Shown here: positions 1 through 8,611 of the stretch, one piece after another | How positions within the stretch are numbered: the first letter of the stretch is position 1 | Layout of the letters: the number at the start of each line of letters is the position of its first letter | Source: Eubacterium barkeri | GTDB taxonomy: Bacteria > Bacillota > Clostridia > Eubacteriales > Eubacteriaceae | Direction of reading: 5' to 3' | DNA: 64,000 nucleotides | Assembly (NCBI RefSeq): GCF_900107125.1 | Contig: NZ_FNOU01000010.1 | Span: 29,052 to 93,051 of the forward strand | Translations under genes and position numbers: made by a program | Notes under the pieces: generated by a model | What the model was told of the DNA's origin: nothing | What the model saw: only the letters and a program-made list of their open reading frames with translations | Database searches by the model: none

Positions 1-716
1 AAAAACCCTCCGGCAAAAAGCATAAATATACTTCCAACCCGGGCAATAATGAAATTAAACCCATCATCCAGTTTAGCTGGAAAGAATCCAAACTGGGTGT
101 AGGGCTCCTGAATATACCCCACCATGGAGTCCATGGTGTTGACCGCCTTGTAAACCATGGCCCACACCAAGGGATTCATCTCAGGGATATAACGCCAAGT
201 CACACAGCCCAGGGTCATATAAAAGAGAGGAGCCAAAATTCCATCCACAGTATTTTCTGCCGTGGTTTCCACCACGGCCCGGATAATTTCATGCTCAGAG
301 AGCCCAGCGGTATCCCGCCCCACCAGGTAGCCGGTCTGTATCCGGGCCTGCTCCAAATCTCCTTTTTTTAAAGCATCGTAAACCTTGTGTACCTCATCCT
401 TTAGACAGCGCTCTGCCAGGGTAGTGGTCAAAAGCCACAGATTCACCAGGTAGAAGAGGATAATATTGATTTTACTGGCTGCCCATTGCACCAGAAGCAC
501 GCAGGCCACGGTGATGACGATGACCATCACCCACATCAGAAGCCCCTTGGCCCGCCGGGCCCTTCCTTTATTAAGGTGCTTTTCAAAAAAACTGATGAGT
601 TTCCCAATGAAGACGATGGGATGGGGAATCCACCGGGGATCCCCAATTATCCAGTCGATGACCATCGCCAACACCATGAGACAGACCCATATTCCTGTAC
701 TCATCCCTAATAGCAT
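1..716 (-). CDS. cbiB: CbiB, adenosylcobinamide-phosphate synthase (3' end outside window)
   Basis: Integral membrane enzyme that joins adenosylcobyric acid to aminopropanol (or its phosphate) late in cobalamin synthesis. The visible part, about 238 residues, begins with hydrophobic segments and the family signature IIGDP..IPHPI near residues 22-32, then several membrane helices and the conserved ETTAENTVDGI..PLFY region. The reading frame stays open to base 1, so the C-terminus is cut by the window edge. I start it at the ATG at 716, eight bases after a GAAGG ribosome site and three bases after the cobQ stop; the in-frame ATG at 704 has a site placed too close. It is the last visible gene of the cobalamin operon. 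Further late genes (cobD, cobU, cobS) may follow to the left, which is inference. Confidence 0.93.
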   Translation of the reverse strand, partial: MLLGMSTGIWVCLMVLAMVIDWIIGDPRWIPHPIVFIGKLISFFEKHLNKGRARRAKGLLMWVMVIVITVACVLLVQWAASKINIILFYLVNLWLLTTTLAERCLKDEVHKVYDALKKGDLEQARIQTGYLVGRDTAGLSEHEIIRAVVETTAENTVDGILAPLFYMTLGCVTWRYIPEMNPLVWAMVYKAVNTMDSMVGYIQEPYTQFGFFPAKLDDGFNFIIARVGSIFMLFAGGF

Positions 717-719
717 AAT

Positions 720-2210
720 TTATCCTTCAATGATTTTTTCCAGCAAGTCCATATCCAGGCTATCTGCCACGATGGCGGCCAGCTTATCGTATTGCTCTTC
801 CTTAAACCGGGCAAAATCCAGGGCTTCACCAGCTTCCAGATTCTTTTTCTCCTTAAGGGTGGCCAAAAGCCCCTCCCTAAAGACATCGTTATCGAAAATA
901 CCGTGGAGGTAGGTTCCCATGACCTGACCATCCTCTGACACCGCGCCGTCCAGCCGTCCGTCGGACAGCTTACAAAAGGCTTCGGTACCCTCTAAGGTCT
1001 TAGAGATCCCCATGTGGATTTCATAGCCACGGACCCCTTGACCGGTTATCCCCATTCCCAGGAAATCCTGGGTGATGGTGCCTTCCCGCTGGGTCGTGGT
1101 TTTTTCCGCCTCGATCACTGTATCGATATTTAGTAGGCCCAGGCCCTCTACCACACCGAGGCTGGATTCTACACCACCTGGATCAGAGATGGTTTTCCCG
1201 AGGATCTGGTATCCTCCGCAGATGCCAATAACCGGCACCCCGGCCTTTTTCAGGCGGCAGATTTCCTCTGCCATTCGGCTTTCCTTCAGTTTCACCACAT
1301 CGTCAATGGTATTCTTGCTCCCAGGAATGACGAGTAGATCCGGATTGGCCCGGCTGAGCTGACGCTGGTTCTCATAATATTCTACCCTAACATCCGGGTA
1401 CATGTCAAAAACCGTACAATCCGTAAAATTGGAAATGTGTCGCAGGCGCACCACCCCAATGGTGATTACCCCATCCTTTTGCTCCTGCCAACGCTCGGTA
1501 ACGCTGTCTTCGTCATCAATAACCAATCGGGCGTAGGGCACCACCCCCAGGCAGGGAATCCCCACCTTTTCTTCAATGGTCTTAATCCCTGGCTCTAGCA
1601 GCGAGACATCTCCCCGGAATTTGTTGATGATGAAGCCCTTAATCCGGGCCTGTTCCTCAGGTTCCAGGAGCTTAATGGTCCCGTAGATGGAGGCAAAGAC
1701 GCCCCCCCGGTCAATATCCCCAATGAGGACCACCGGTGCATCCACCATTTCCGCTAAGCCCATGTTAACCAGGTCGTTTTCCCGTAAGTTAATTTCCGCA
1801 GGACTGCCAGCCCCTTCAATGACGATAACATCGGCATTCTCTGCCAGCGTGTTATAAGCATCCATAACCACCTGGCCTAAATGGGCCTTATGGGCGTGGT
1901 ATTCCCGGGCATCCATATTAAACTCTGCCACCCCGTTTAAAATAACCTGGCATCCCACATCGGAATTGGGTTTTAAAAGGATGGGATTCATAGACACATC
2001 CGGCTCCACCCGGGCACATTCGGCCTGGGTGACCTGGGCCCGTCCCATTTCCTTACCGTCAGCGGTAATATAGGAATTAAGGGCCATATTCTGGGACTTG
2101 TAGGGCATAATCTTAAGCCCTTTGTTATTTAAAATCCGACACACCGCCGCCGTCAGCAGACTTTTCCCCACTGATGAGCCCGTGCCCTGAAACATGATAT
2201 TCTTTGCCAT
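720..2210 (-). CDS. cobQ: CobQ (CbiP), cobyric acid synthase
   Basis: ATP- and glutamine-dependent amidation of adenosylcobyrinic a,c-diamide at four carboxylates to give adenosylcobyric acid. The 496 residues show the family layout: a DethioBiotin-synthetase-like domain starting with MFQGTGSSVGKS (P-loop, residues 6-17), then a class I glutamine amidotransferase domain with nucleophile Cys331 in GICGGYQ and the late His in GTYLHGIF. An upstream in-frame extension exists, but the ATG at 2210 follows AGAGG by about ten bases and overlaps the cbiJ stop by one base (TGATG), typical of translational coupling. Length matches the family (about 490-510). Confidence 0.96.
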   Translation of the reverse strand: MAKNIMFQGTGSSVGKSLLTAAVCRILNNKGLKIMPYKSQNMALNSYITADGKEMGRAQVTQAECARVEPDVSMNPILLKPNSDVGCQVILNGVAEFNMDAREYHAHKAHLGQVVMDAYNTLAENADVIVIEGAGSPAEINLRENDLVNMGLAEMVDAPVVLIGDIDRGGVFASIYGTIKLLEPEEQARIKGFIINKFRGDVSLLEPGIKTIEEKVGIPCLGVVPYARLVIDDEDSVTERWQEQKDGVITIGVVRLRHISNFTDCTVFDMYPDVRVEYYENQRQLSRANPDLLVIPGSKNTIDDVVKLKESRMAEEICRLKKAGVPVIGICGGYQILGKTISDPGGVESSLGVVEGLGLLNIDTVIEAEKTTTQREGTITQDFLGMGITGQGVRGYEIHMGISKTLEGTEAFCKLSDGRLDGAVSEDGQVMGTYLHGIFDNDVFREGLLATLKEKKNLEAGEALDFARFKEEQYDKLAAIVADSLDMDLLEKIIEG

Positions 2211-2980
2211 CAGACTGTTTCCTCTCCATTGATAATATAGTCCAGCACCTGCTCTGGGGTTTCGCACACCCGGGGATAGTGAAGCCCGGGCCTGGCCACA
2301 CAGAGGACCTCTGCCCCACACTCCAGGGCCGCATCCACCTTTTGGGCCACCCCCCCGAGGCTTCCGCTGTCCTTGGTGGTCAGATACCTTATGTCAAACT
2401 GGCGGAGCATCGCCACATTCATTTCCAGGGTGAAGGGCCCTTGCATGGCGATGATTTGGGATGCGGTGTAGCCCAATTCCTCACATTTAGCCAAAACTCC
2501 GCTGGTAGGCAGCACCCGAAGGCGCAGGCGCTCCTTGGGAAGGGGAGCATAATGCCCAAGCTCCCGGCTTCCGGTGGTGGTCAGTATATTCCCGGGGTGA
2601 TCCTTTAGATACGCCACCATCTCGTCGTAATCTTTAAAAAAGTGAACATCCTCCCGACGTTTGCACAGTCCCGGGCGCTCCAGGCGAAGGTACGCCACCC
2701 CCTGTTCCCCACAGGCTGCCATGGCCGTCTGGGAAACCGCCTTAGCGTAGGGGTGGGTGGCATCCACACACAGCCTGACCGTACGTCCCGCCAGGAGTGT
2801 GGCCATCTCTTCCCCATCCATGGCCCCCACCTGGTTGGTGAGCTGGGGCCAGTCCCTGGTATCCGGTGCATTCATACCGCTGACCGAGGAGTAAATGACC
2901 GCCTCCCCCCTGGCCAGCAGTGCATCCGTTACCGCCCGGCCATCGGATGTTCCGCCGAGGACCAGAATGGGGCTGCTCAA
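2210..2980 (-). CDS. cbiJ: CbiJ/CobK, cobalt-precorrin-6A reductase
   Basis: Reduces the macrocycle of (cobalt-)precorrin-6A to 6B using a nicotinamide cofactor. The 256-residue protein opens with a Rossmann-like glycine motif (ILVLGGTSDGRA, residues 5-16) and carries DATHPYA near residue 93 and TTGSRELGHY near residue 154, both typical of CobK/CbiJ. It overlaps cbiH upstream by 4 bases and cobQ downstream by 1. In the anaerobic pathway it would act after CbiA-independent ring contraction by CbiH and deacylation by CbiG. Confidence 0.92.
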   Translation of the reverse strand: MSSPILVLGGTSDGRAVTDALLARGEAVIYSSVSGMNAPDTRDWPQLTNQVGAMDGEEMATLLAGRTVRLCVDATHPYAKAVSQTAMAACGEQGVAYLRLERPGLCKRREDVHFFKDYDEMVAYLKDHPGNILTTTGSRELGHYAPLPKERLRLRVLPTSGVLAKCEELGYTASQIIAMQGPFTLEMNVAMLRQFDIRYLTTKDSGSLGGVAQKVDAALECGAEVLCVARPGLHYPRVCETPEQVLDYIINGEETV

Positions 2981-3717
2981 AGCTGATACCCCCGGGGTGT
3001 AATCATGTGAAGGTTGTCCTTTGTCACCATGGTTTTGGAATTCCCGATGATGACCATGGAGAACATATCAATTTCTGCATCGCACATCTCCTCCAGGGTG
3101 GTAATGGTGGCCTGTTCATCGGCTCGCTTAGCATTGCGGACGATGCCCACTGGGGTGCTGCCCGCCTTGTACTCCAAAAGGATTTCCTGGGCTTCCACGA
3201 TATTGTTGGGACGCCCCTTGCTCTTCGGATTGTACAGGGCGACAATGAAATCCCCTTCTCCTGCACAGCGAATCCGTTTTTTAATGACCTCCCAGTCCGT
3301 CATTAAGTCACTCAGGCTGATGACGCAGTAGTCGTGCATCAGTGGTGCCCCCAGGGTGGAGGCAGCGGCGTTGGCAGCTGAAATCCCCGGGACTACGATG
3401 ACGTCCACATCGCTGCCCTGCTTTTCCACCATTTCCATCATAATACCAGCCATGCCGTAGACACCCGCATCCCCGGAGCTTACCAGGGTGACGGTGTTGC
3501 CGGCCTCTGCCAGATCCAAACATTCCTGGCAGCGGTCCACTTCCTTGCGCATCCCCGAGGAGCGGACATCCTTACCCGCCACCAAATCCGCGATAATATC
3601 GATGTAGGTCTTGTACCCGACGATGATATCTGCCACTTCCAGAGAGGCCTTAGCCGCCTCGGTCATATGTTCATACAGTCCCGGTCCTAAGCCCGTAACA
3701 TAGATTTTTTTGCTCAT
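2977..3717 (-). CDS. cbiH: CbiH/CobJ, cobalt-precorrin-3B C17-methyltransferase
   Basis: S-adenosylmethionine-dependent methyltransferase that methylates C17 and drives contraction of the corrin ring. It has 246 residues of the tetrapyrrole methylase fold: the N-terminal GLGPG loop (residues 9-13), VSSGDAGVYGMAG near residue 80, and VPGISAANAAAS near residue 108. It is the single-domain form; no fused partner domain is present. It lies 12 bases after the cbiG stop and overlaps cbiJ by 4 bases. The NPKSKGRP motif near residue 164 separates it from the CbiF and CbiL paralogs in the same operon. Confidence 0.94.
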   Translation of the reverse strand: MSKKIYVTGLGPGLYEHMTEAAKASLEVADIIVGYKTYIDIIADLVAGKDVRSSGMRKEVDRCQECLDLAEAGNTVTLVSSGDAGVYGMAGIMMEMVEKQGSDVDVIVVPGISAANAAASTLGAPLMHDYCVISLSDLMTDWEVIKKRIRCAGEGDFIVALYNPKSKGRPNNIVEAQEILLEYKAGSTPVGIVRNAKRADEQATITTLEEMCDAEIDMFSMVIIGNSKTMVTKDNLHMITPRGYQL

Positions 3718-3729
3718 CTTATCTCTCTT

Positions 3730-4791
3730 TCACTTTTTCTTTTTCCAAAGGGAGAGGGTAATTCCCCCACCTTTTACCACAGGTGCCACACAGTGACCAA
3801 AGCCCGATGCCACATAGCCGCAGGGCTCAGATACGCTTCGAAGACCCGTGGTTTTTTCCACGAAATCCGAACCATCGAAGCGGCTCTGAACCATCTTGAC
3901 AAAGTCATCAGAAATGATTTTGACATCTGCACCAAAGCGCTCAGATGTCTCCCGGATTCCCGGCTCGTCGGCCTTTAATGGGATGGTCGCCAGGGTCTTG
4001 ACCGCCCCCGGGTGATAGCCCACCTCATCCAAAAGCTGCGTCAGTGCCTTCATAATCCGCTCTCCGGGGGTATCCCGCCGACAGCCAACGCCTACGGTGA
4101 TGCTCTTTGGCACCAGCTGGACGCTGTGCCCCGGCAACATATTTTCCGGATCCTGGGCATCGTCGATGACGATACGCCACTGAGTCCCAGGGTATCCCTC
4201 GTCTTCAGGGAGAAAGATATTGGCCGGGAGAACGATTCCGGTGAAGTCCACCCCCGTCCGATCCTCAATGGCGACTTTTTCATCATCCAGGATAGCAGCG
4301 GTGACGTCCTTGGCATCGGCGAAGTCTGCAATGGTACAGCCCAGCTTTTCGGCCAGGACATCCACCGCCAGGCTCCCCTTGACATCTGTCCCAGTGGTAA
4401 TCACCGGGGCGGCGTCCAATCGACCGGCCAGCATCACAGCGGCATCATTGGCACCACCCAAATGCCCGGATACCAGGCTTATAACGTATTTTCCCGCTGC
4501 GTCCATAACCAGAATTCCCGGATCCGTAGATTTATGCCCCAAATGGGGGGCGATACTGCGTACCACGATTCCCGTGGCCATAATGCACAAAATGGTGTCG
4601 TACTGTGCCATAATGGAACCCAAAAAATCCGCCATGGGCCCAGCAATGGCCTGGGTCTCATGGGTCTGGTATTTGGGAAGGGTGTACACTGTCACCGGCC
4701 ACTCCTCCAGAACCCCCTTGACCCGAAGGCCAAGGGCGGTGGCATCCCGGCTGACAGCAACGATGGCCCAAGGGCCAAAATTCGTCTTCAT
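3730..4791 (-). CDS. cbiG: CbiG, cobalt-precorrin-5A hydrolase
   Basis: Opens the delta-lactone of cobalt-precorrin-5A and releases the two-carbon fragment as acetaldehyde, a step unique to the anaerobic route. The 353 residues contain the CbiG N-terminal region, a central SGHLGGANDAA segment and the C-terminal domain with VGVGCRRDTP near residue 236. I place the start at the ATG at 4791, ten bases after the cbiF stop; the ribosome site there is weak. An in-frame ATG at 4827 would add 12 residues, overlap cbiF and has no visible ribosome site. CbiG is direct evidence for early cobalt insertion. Confidence 0.92.
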   Translation of the reverse strand: MKTNFGPWAIVAVSRDATALGLRVKGVLEEWPVTVYTLPKYQTHETQAIAGPMADFLGSIMAQYDTILCIMATGIVVRSIAPHLGHKSTDPGILVMDAAGKYVISLVSGHLGGANDAAVMLAGRLDAAPVITTGTDVKGSLAVDVLAEKLGCTIADFADAKDVTAAILDDEKVAIEDRTGVDFTGIVLPANIFLPEDEGYPGTQWRIVIDDAQDPENMLPGHSVQLVPKSITVGVGCRRDTPGERIMKALTQLLDEVGYHPGAVKTLATIPLKADEPGIRETSERFGADVKIISDDFVKMVQSRFDGSDFVEKTTGLRSVSEPCGYVASGFGHCVAPVVKGGGITLSLWKKKK

Positions 4792-4801
4792 CCCGATGCG
4801 C

Positions 4802-5566
4802 TTATTTCGTGGCGGTGCGGTATTCATGGGAAAAGCTGGGGTCGTAGAGCTTGGACAAGCTGTACTGATCCCCCAGAAAATCCCCCACTAAGATCTGAGC
4901 TGTTTTGGTGATCCCCGCTTCCGATACCTTATCTGCAATGGTGGAAAGGGTCCCCAGAACGACCTTCTGATCTGGCCAGGTCGCCCGCTGGACCACAGCA
5001 ATGGGGGTGTCCGGACGATAGTGCTTCATGAGACGAGCCGCCACCTCATCGATCATCTGGACGGAAAGAAAAATAGCCATGGAAGCCTGGTGGGCCGCCA
5101 GGGATTCCAGTTGTTCCTTTTCCGGTACCGGGGTTCGGCCTTCCAACCGGGTACAAATCACGGTCTGGGAAACATCCGGCAGGGTAAATTCTTTTTTCAG
5201 CACGGAGGCAGAAGCGGTAAAGGAGCTCACCCCGGGTACGACCTCATAGGTGATGCCTTCCCCTTCCAGGCGATCCATCTGTTCCCGGATCGCGCCGTAG
5301 ATGGAGGGATCTCCGGTGTGTACCCGAACCACCCGTTTACCCTGGGCCACGCCATCCTTAATGACGGTAATGACTTCATCCAGGGTCATGGAGGCTGAAT
5401 TGTGGATTTGGGCATCGGCCTTATGGCCTTCTAACACCCCTGGGTTCACCAGGGAACCGGCATAAATAATGACATCTGCTTCATCCACCAGGCGTTTGCC
5501 CTTTAGGGTGATCAACTCCGGATCCCCTGGTCCGGCTCCAATTAAATAGACTGTATTTGTACTCAT
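4802..5566 (-). CDS. cbiF: CbiF/CobM, cobalt-precorrin-4 C11-methyltransferase
   Basis: Tetrapyrrole methylase of 254 residues that methylates C11 with S-adenosylmethionine. Seen: GAGPGDPELITLKG near residues 11-24, YAGSLVNP near residue 35, HTGDPSIYGAIREQ near residue 82 and VPGVSSFTASAS near residue 107, the standard CbiF set. Its ATG overlaps the cbiK stop as ATGA. It precedes cbiG, the enzyme for the next step, in the operon. Confidence 0.95.
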   Translation of the reverse strand: MSTNTVYLIGAGPGDPELITLKGKRLVDEADVIIYAGSLVNPGVLEGHKADAQIHNSASMTLDEVITVIKDGVAQGKRVVRVHTGDPSIYGAIREQMDRLEGEGITYEVVPGVSSFTASASVLKKEFTLPDVSQTVICTRLEGRTPVPEKEQLESLAAHQASMAIFLSVQMIDEVAARLMKHYRPDTPIAVVQRATWPDQKVVLGTLSTIADKVSEAGITKTAQILVGDFLGDQYSLSKLYDPSFSHEYRTATK

Positions 5567-6357
5567 AATATCTCCTTTACGTCTTTGGCACCCCGGGCAT
5601 GCTCAACGAACATTTCCTGGATCGCTTTATTTTCTCCAATTCCCTTGAGATGGCATACCACCTCATAGCCCTGGGCCATTAATTGGCTTTTCCAGGATTC
5701 ATCATCCTCCCCGGCCATGTCATTTTGGGCATGGTCCCCGGCGACAATCATAAAGGGCATTAAATGGACTCGTTTATAGCCGCCGGCTTCTAATTTCGGC
5801 AGAATATCCGAAAGCTCTGGAAAGCCCTCAACGGTTCCCATAAACACCCCTGGATAACCGTGATGCTTAAAATAATAATCCATGGCGGGGTAGGCACTAT
5901 TGGCGTGGTGATCTGTCCCATGACCCATAAAGACACAGGCTTCATCCGCCGACAACTCCGGGATATCCCCTGCGAGGATTCGGGCCACTGCCTCAAAATC
6001 CTCCTGGGTGGTTAGCAGCGGAACCCCCAGGGTCAATGTTTTAAAATCATGGGCGTATTGTCTGAGCTCCGAGAGGGTCAAATCGTACTCGTAACCGTTA
6101 ATGACATGGGTGGTTTGGCAAACCACCTCCTCGTAGCCTTCGGCCTTTAGGCGTTCCATGGCTTCTAAGGGCGTATCCACAGCCTCACCATCCCGATTTT
6201 TAAGCTTTTTAATAATCATCCGGGCAGTAAAAGCCCGGTAGAAATCATAGTCAGGATAAGCTGCCTTTAGGACATCCTCAATGGCTCCAATGGTTTTCGC
6301 CCTGGTTTCGGGATAGGAGGTCCCGAAGCTGATGACAAGGAGTGCTTTCTTACCCAT
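5563..6357 (-). CDS. cbiK: CbiK, sirohydrochlorin cobaltochelatase
   Basis: Inserts Co2+ into sirohydrochlorin, committing the intermediate to anaerobic cobalamin synthesis. The 264-residue protein has the class II chelatase duplicated fold: LLVISFGTSYPETR at the N-terminus, FMGHGTDHHAN with the metal-binding His in the middle, and HLMPFMIVAGDHAQNDM near residue 205. No signal peptide is visible, so it should be cytoplasmic. The start at 6357 overlaps the hemL stop by 8 bases; an upstream in-frame extension of 30 residues lies wholly inside hemL and has no family character. Confidence 0.93.
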   Translation of the reverse strand: MGKKALLVISFGTSYPETRAKTIGAIEDVLKAAYPDYDFYRAFTARMIIKKLKNRDGEAVDTPLEAMERLKAEGYEEVVCQTTHVINGYEYDLTLSELRQYAHDFKTLTLGVPLLTTQEDFEAVARILAGDIPELSADEACVFMGHGTDHHANSAYPAMDYYFKHHGYPGVFMGTVEGFPELSDILPKLEAGGYKRVHLMPFMIVAGDHAQNDMAGEDDESWKSQLMAQGYEVVCHLKGIGENKAIQEMFVEHARGAKDVKEIL

Positions 6358-7645
6358 GGGCCAGTTCCTCCAGGGCCGCCCGATGGTCGGCAATGGTCTG
6401 GGCCACATCCTCTTCGGTATGGGCCGCGGAGAGGAAGATGGCTTCAAATTGGGAGGGTGCCAGTAAATTGCCGGCTTCCAGCATCGCCCGGAAATACCGG
6501 GCGTACTTTTCAGTATCGCTGGTCATCACCGAGGAAAAATCCACAATAGGAGTATCCGTGAAGAACTGGCACATCATCCCCTTAAAACGAGTAATTTGTG
6601 CAGCGATTCCCGTGGCTTCAATATTGGCTTTAAAACCCTTTTCCAACTGGATTGCCCGGGCTTCCATGGCATCGTACACCTCGGGATGAGCCTTTAAATA
6701 CCCCAGGGTATTGAGCCCCATGGCCATGGCAATGGGGTTGCCGGAAAGGGTGCCGGCCTGGTACACCGGCCCGGTGGGGGCCAGCTTTTCCATAATATCC
6801 CGACGTCCGCCAAAAGCTCCCACAGGCATTCCGCCTCCGATGATCTTACCCAGGGTCGTTAAGTCCGGAGTAATGCCCATGACCTCCTGGGCACCACCGT
6901 AGGCCACCCGAAATCCGGTGATGACCTCATCAAAGATGAGGAGGGCACCGTTGTCCTCGGTTATTTTCTGAAGGCCTTCCATAAAGGCCTGGGTTGGAGG
7001 GACCACCCCCATATTTCCAGCCACAGGCTCCACGATAATGGCGGCAATCTCCCCGTCATTTTCGCTAAAGAGGGCTTTAACAGAATCCAAATCGTTATAG
7101 GTGGCCACCAGGGTATCCTGGGCTGCACCCTCGGTAACCCCGGCGCTGGTGGGAACCCCAAAGGTCAGGGTACCAGACCCGGATTTAACCAGGAGAGCAT
7201 CGCTGTGGCCGTGGTAGCATCCCTCAAATTTAATGAATTTATTCCGGCCGGTGTAGCCCCGGGCCAGGCGAAGGGCTGACATGGTGGCCTCGGTGCCAGA
7301 GTTGACCATCCGCACCATGTCCATGGAGGGATAGGCGTCACAGATCAGCTCGGCCATTTCCACTTCAATTTCCGTGGGGGCACCGTAGGTGTTTCCTTTG
7401 GCCAGGGCTTCTTCGATCCCCTGATAGTAAATGGGAGAGCTGTGGCCTAAAATCAAGGGACCCCAGGAACAGATATAATCCCGATAGGTGTTGCCATCGG
7501 CATCGGTGATGTGGGACCCCTTGGCGTGGTCTACAAAGACCGGGGGCATTCCCACGGAGCCAAAGGCCCGGACCGGGCTGTTGACCCCCCCGGGGATGGT
7601 TTTACAGGCCCGGGTGAAGAGTTGTTCAGACTGACTGTGTTCCAT
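6350..7645 (-). CDS. hemL: HemL, glutamate-1-semialdehyde 2,1-aminomutase
   Basis: PLP-dependent conversion of glutamate-1-semialdehyde to 5-aminolevulinate in the C5 pathway. The 431 residues match the family length; the substrate-loop GTEATMSALRLARG near residue 117, the FDEVITGFR motif near residue 240 and the PLP-lysine region LGKIIGGGMPVGAFGG near residue 267 are all present. Its ATG directly abuts the hemB stop, and it overlaps cbiK by 8 bases. With hemA, hemC, hemB and hemD in the same operon it provides precursors for corrin synthesis. Confidence 0.96.
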   Translation of the reverse strand: MEHSQSEQLFTRACKTIPGGVNSPVRAFGSVGMPPVFVDHAKGSHITDADGNTYRDYICSWGPLILGHSSPIYYQGIEEALAKGNTYGAPTEIEVEMAELICDAYPSMDMVRMVNSGTEATMSALRLARGYTGRNKFIKFEGCYHGHSDALLVKSGSGTLTFGVPTSAGVTEGAAQDTLVATYNDLDSVKALFSENDGEIAAIIVEPVAGNMGVVPPTQAFMEGLQKITEDNGALLIFDEVITGFRVAYGGAQEVMGITPDLTTLGKIIGGGMPVGAFGGRRDIMEKLAPTGPVYQAGTLSGNPIAMAMGLNTLGYLKAHPEVYDAMEARAIQLEKGFKANIEATGIAAQITRFKGMMCQFFTDTPIVDFSSVMTSDTEKYARYFRAMLEAGNLLAPSQFEAIFLSAAHTEEDVAQTIADHRAALEELAHG

Positions 7646-8611
7646 TTATTGGTACGCTCCAATCAAAGCCTTGAGTTCCTTGGCAAAATAGGTGATGATG
7701 ATGCCGGCACCAGCACGTTTGATACACAACAGGCTTTCGTAAATGGCCCGTTCATCCAGTAATCCGGCATCCACTGCATTACGGATCATGGCATATTCCC
7801 CGCTGACCTGGTAGGCGGCCATGGGCAGGAAGGAAAGCTCCTTGGCCTTGGCGATGATATCCAAATAGGGCATGGCAGGCTTCACCATGACGATATCCAC
7901 CCCTTCCTCCACATCCAGGGCCACTTCCTTCATGGCTTCCTCCACGTTGGCAGGGTCCATCTGATAGCTCTTCCGATCCCCGAAAGCCGGCGCAGAATTG
8001 GCGGCATCCCGGAAGGGGCCGTAGAAGGTGGAGGCGTATTTCGCCGAATACCCCATAATGGGAATACTTTCAAAGCCAGCCTCATCCAGGGCATCCCGCA
8101 GGGCCTCTATATGGCCGTCCATCATATCCGAGGGGGCGACCATATCCGCCCCGGCCATTGCCTGGCTCACGGCGACCTTACACAGGGTTTTAAGGGATTT
8201 ATCCCGCTTAATCTCCCCATTACCATGGAAGAAGCAGCAGTGACCGTCACTTTTGAATTCACACAAACACACATCGCAAATGACGTACATTTCCGGGTCC
8301 ACGGCCTTAATGGTGCGGACTGCTTTCTGAACGATGCCATCCTCTACAAAGGCTGGGGTAGCTTCAGCATCCTTCTCATCCGGCACCCCGAAGAGGATGA
8401 CATAGCGGATCCCCAGGTCCTTGAGCTGTACCACCTCAGCTTCCAGCATATCCAGGGACAGATGGTACTGGCCCTTCATGGAGGGGATCTCCCGGCGAAT
8501 GCCTTCCCCATCCACCACAAACAGAGGATAAACCACATCCTCCATGGAGAGGGTAGTTTCCCGGATCAGGCTCCGGACGGCCGCATTCTTACGTAATCTA
8601 GTGGGTAACAT
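7646..8611 (-). CDS. hemB: HemB, porphobilinogen synthase (zinc type)
   Basis: Condenses two 5-aminolevulinate molecules to porphobilinogen. The protein has 321 residues; the Schiff-base lysine motifs YSAKYASTFYGPFRDA and MVKPAMPYLD are intact. Residues 112-126 (CDVCLCEF..GHCC) carry the cysteine cluster that marks the zinc-dependent class. The start at 8611 (MLPTRLRKN) fits the family and overlaps cobA-hemD by 14 bases; the stop abuts the hemL start. Confidence 0.96.
   Translation of the reverse strand: MLPTRLRKNAAVRSLIRETTLSMEDVVYPLFVVDGEGIRREIPSMKGQYHLSLDMLEAEVVQLKDLGIRYVILFGVPDEKDAEATPAFVEDGIVQKAVRTIKAVDPEMYVICDVCLCEFKSDGHCCFFHGNGEIKRDKSLKTLCKVAVSQAMAGADMVAPSDMMDGHIEALRDALDEAGFESIPIMGYSAKYASTFYGPFRDAANSAPAFGDRKSYQMDPANVEEAMKEVALDVEEGVDIVMVKPAMPYLDIIAKAKELSFLPMAAYQVSGEYAMIRNAVDAGLLDERAIYESLLCIKRAGAGIIITYFAKELKALIGAYQ

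Noticed and set aside
4012..4911. Long open frame of 299 codons antisense to cbiG and cbiF
   Set aside because: It lies opposite two well-recognised genes, has no family character and follows from codon bias on the other strand.
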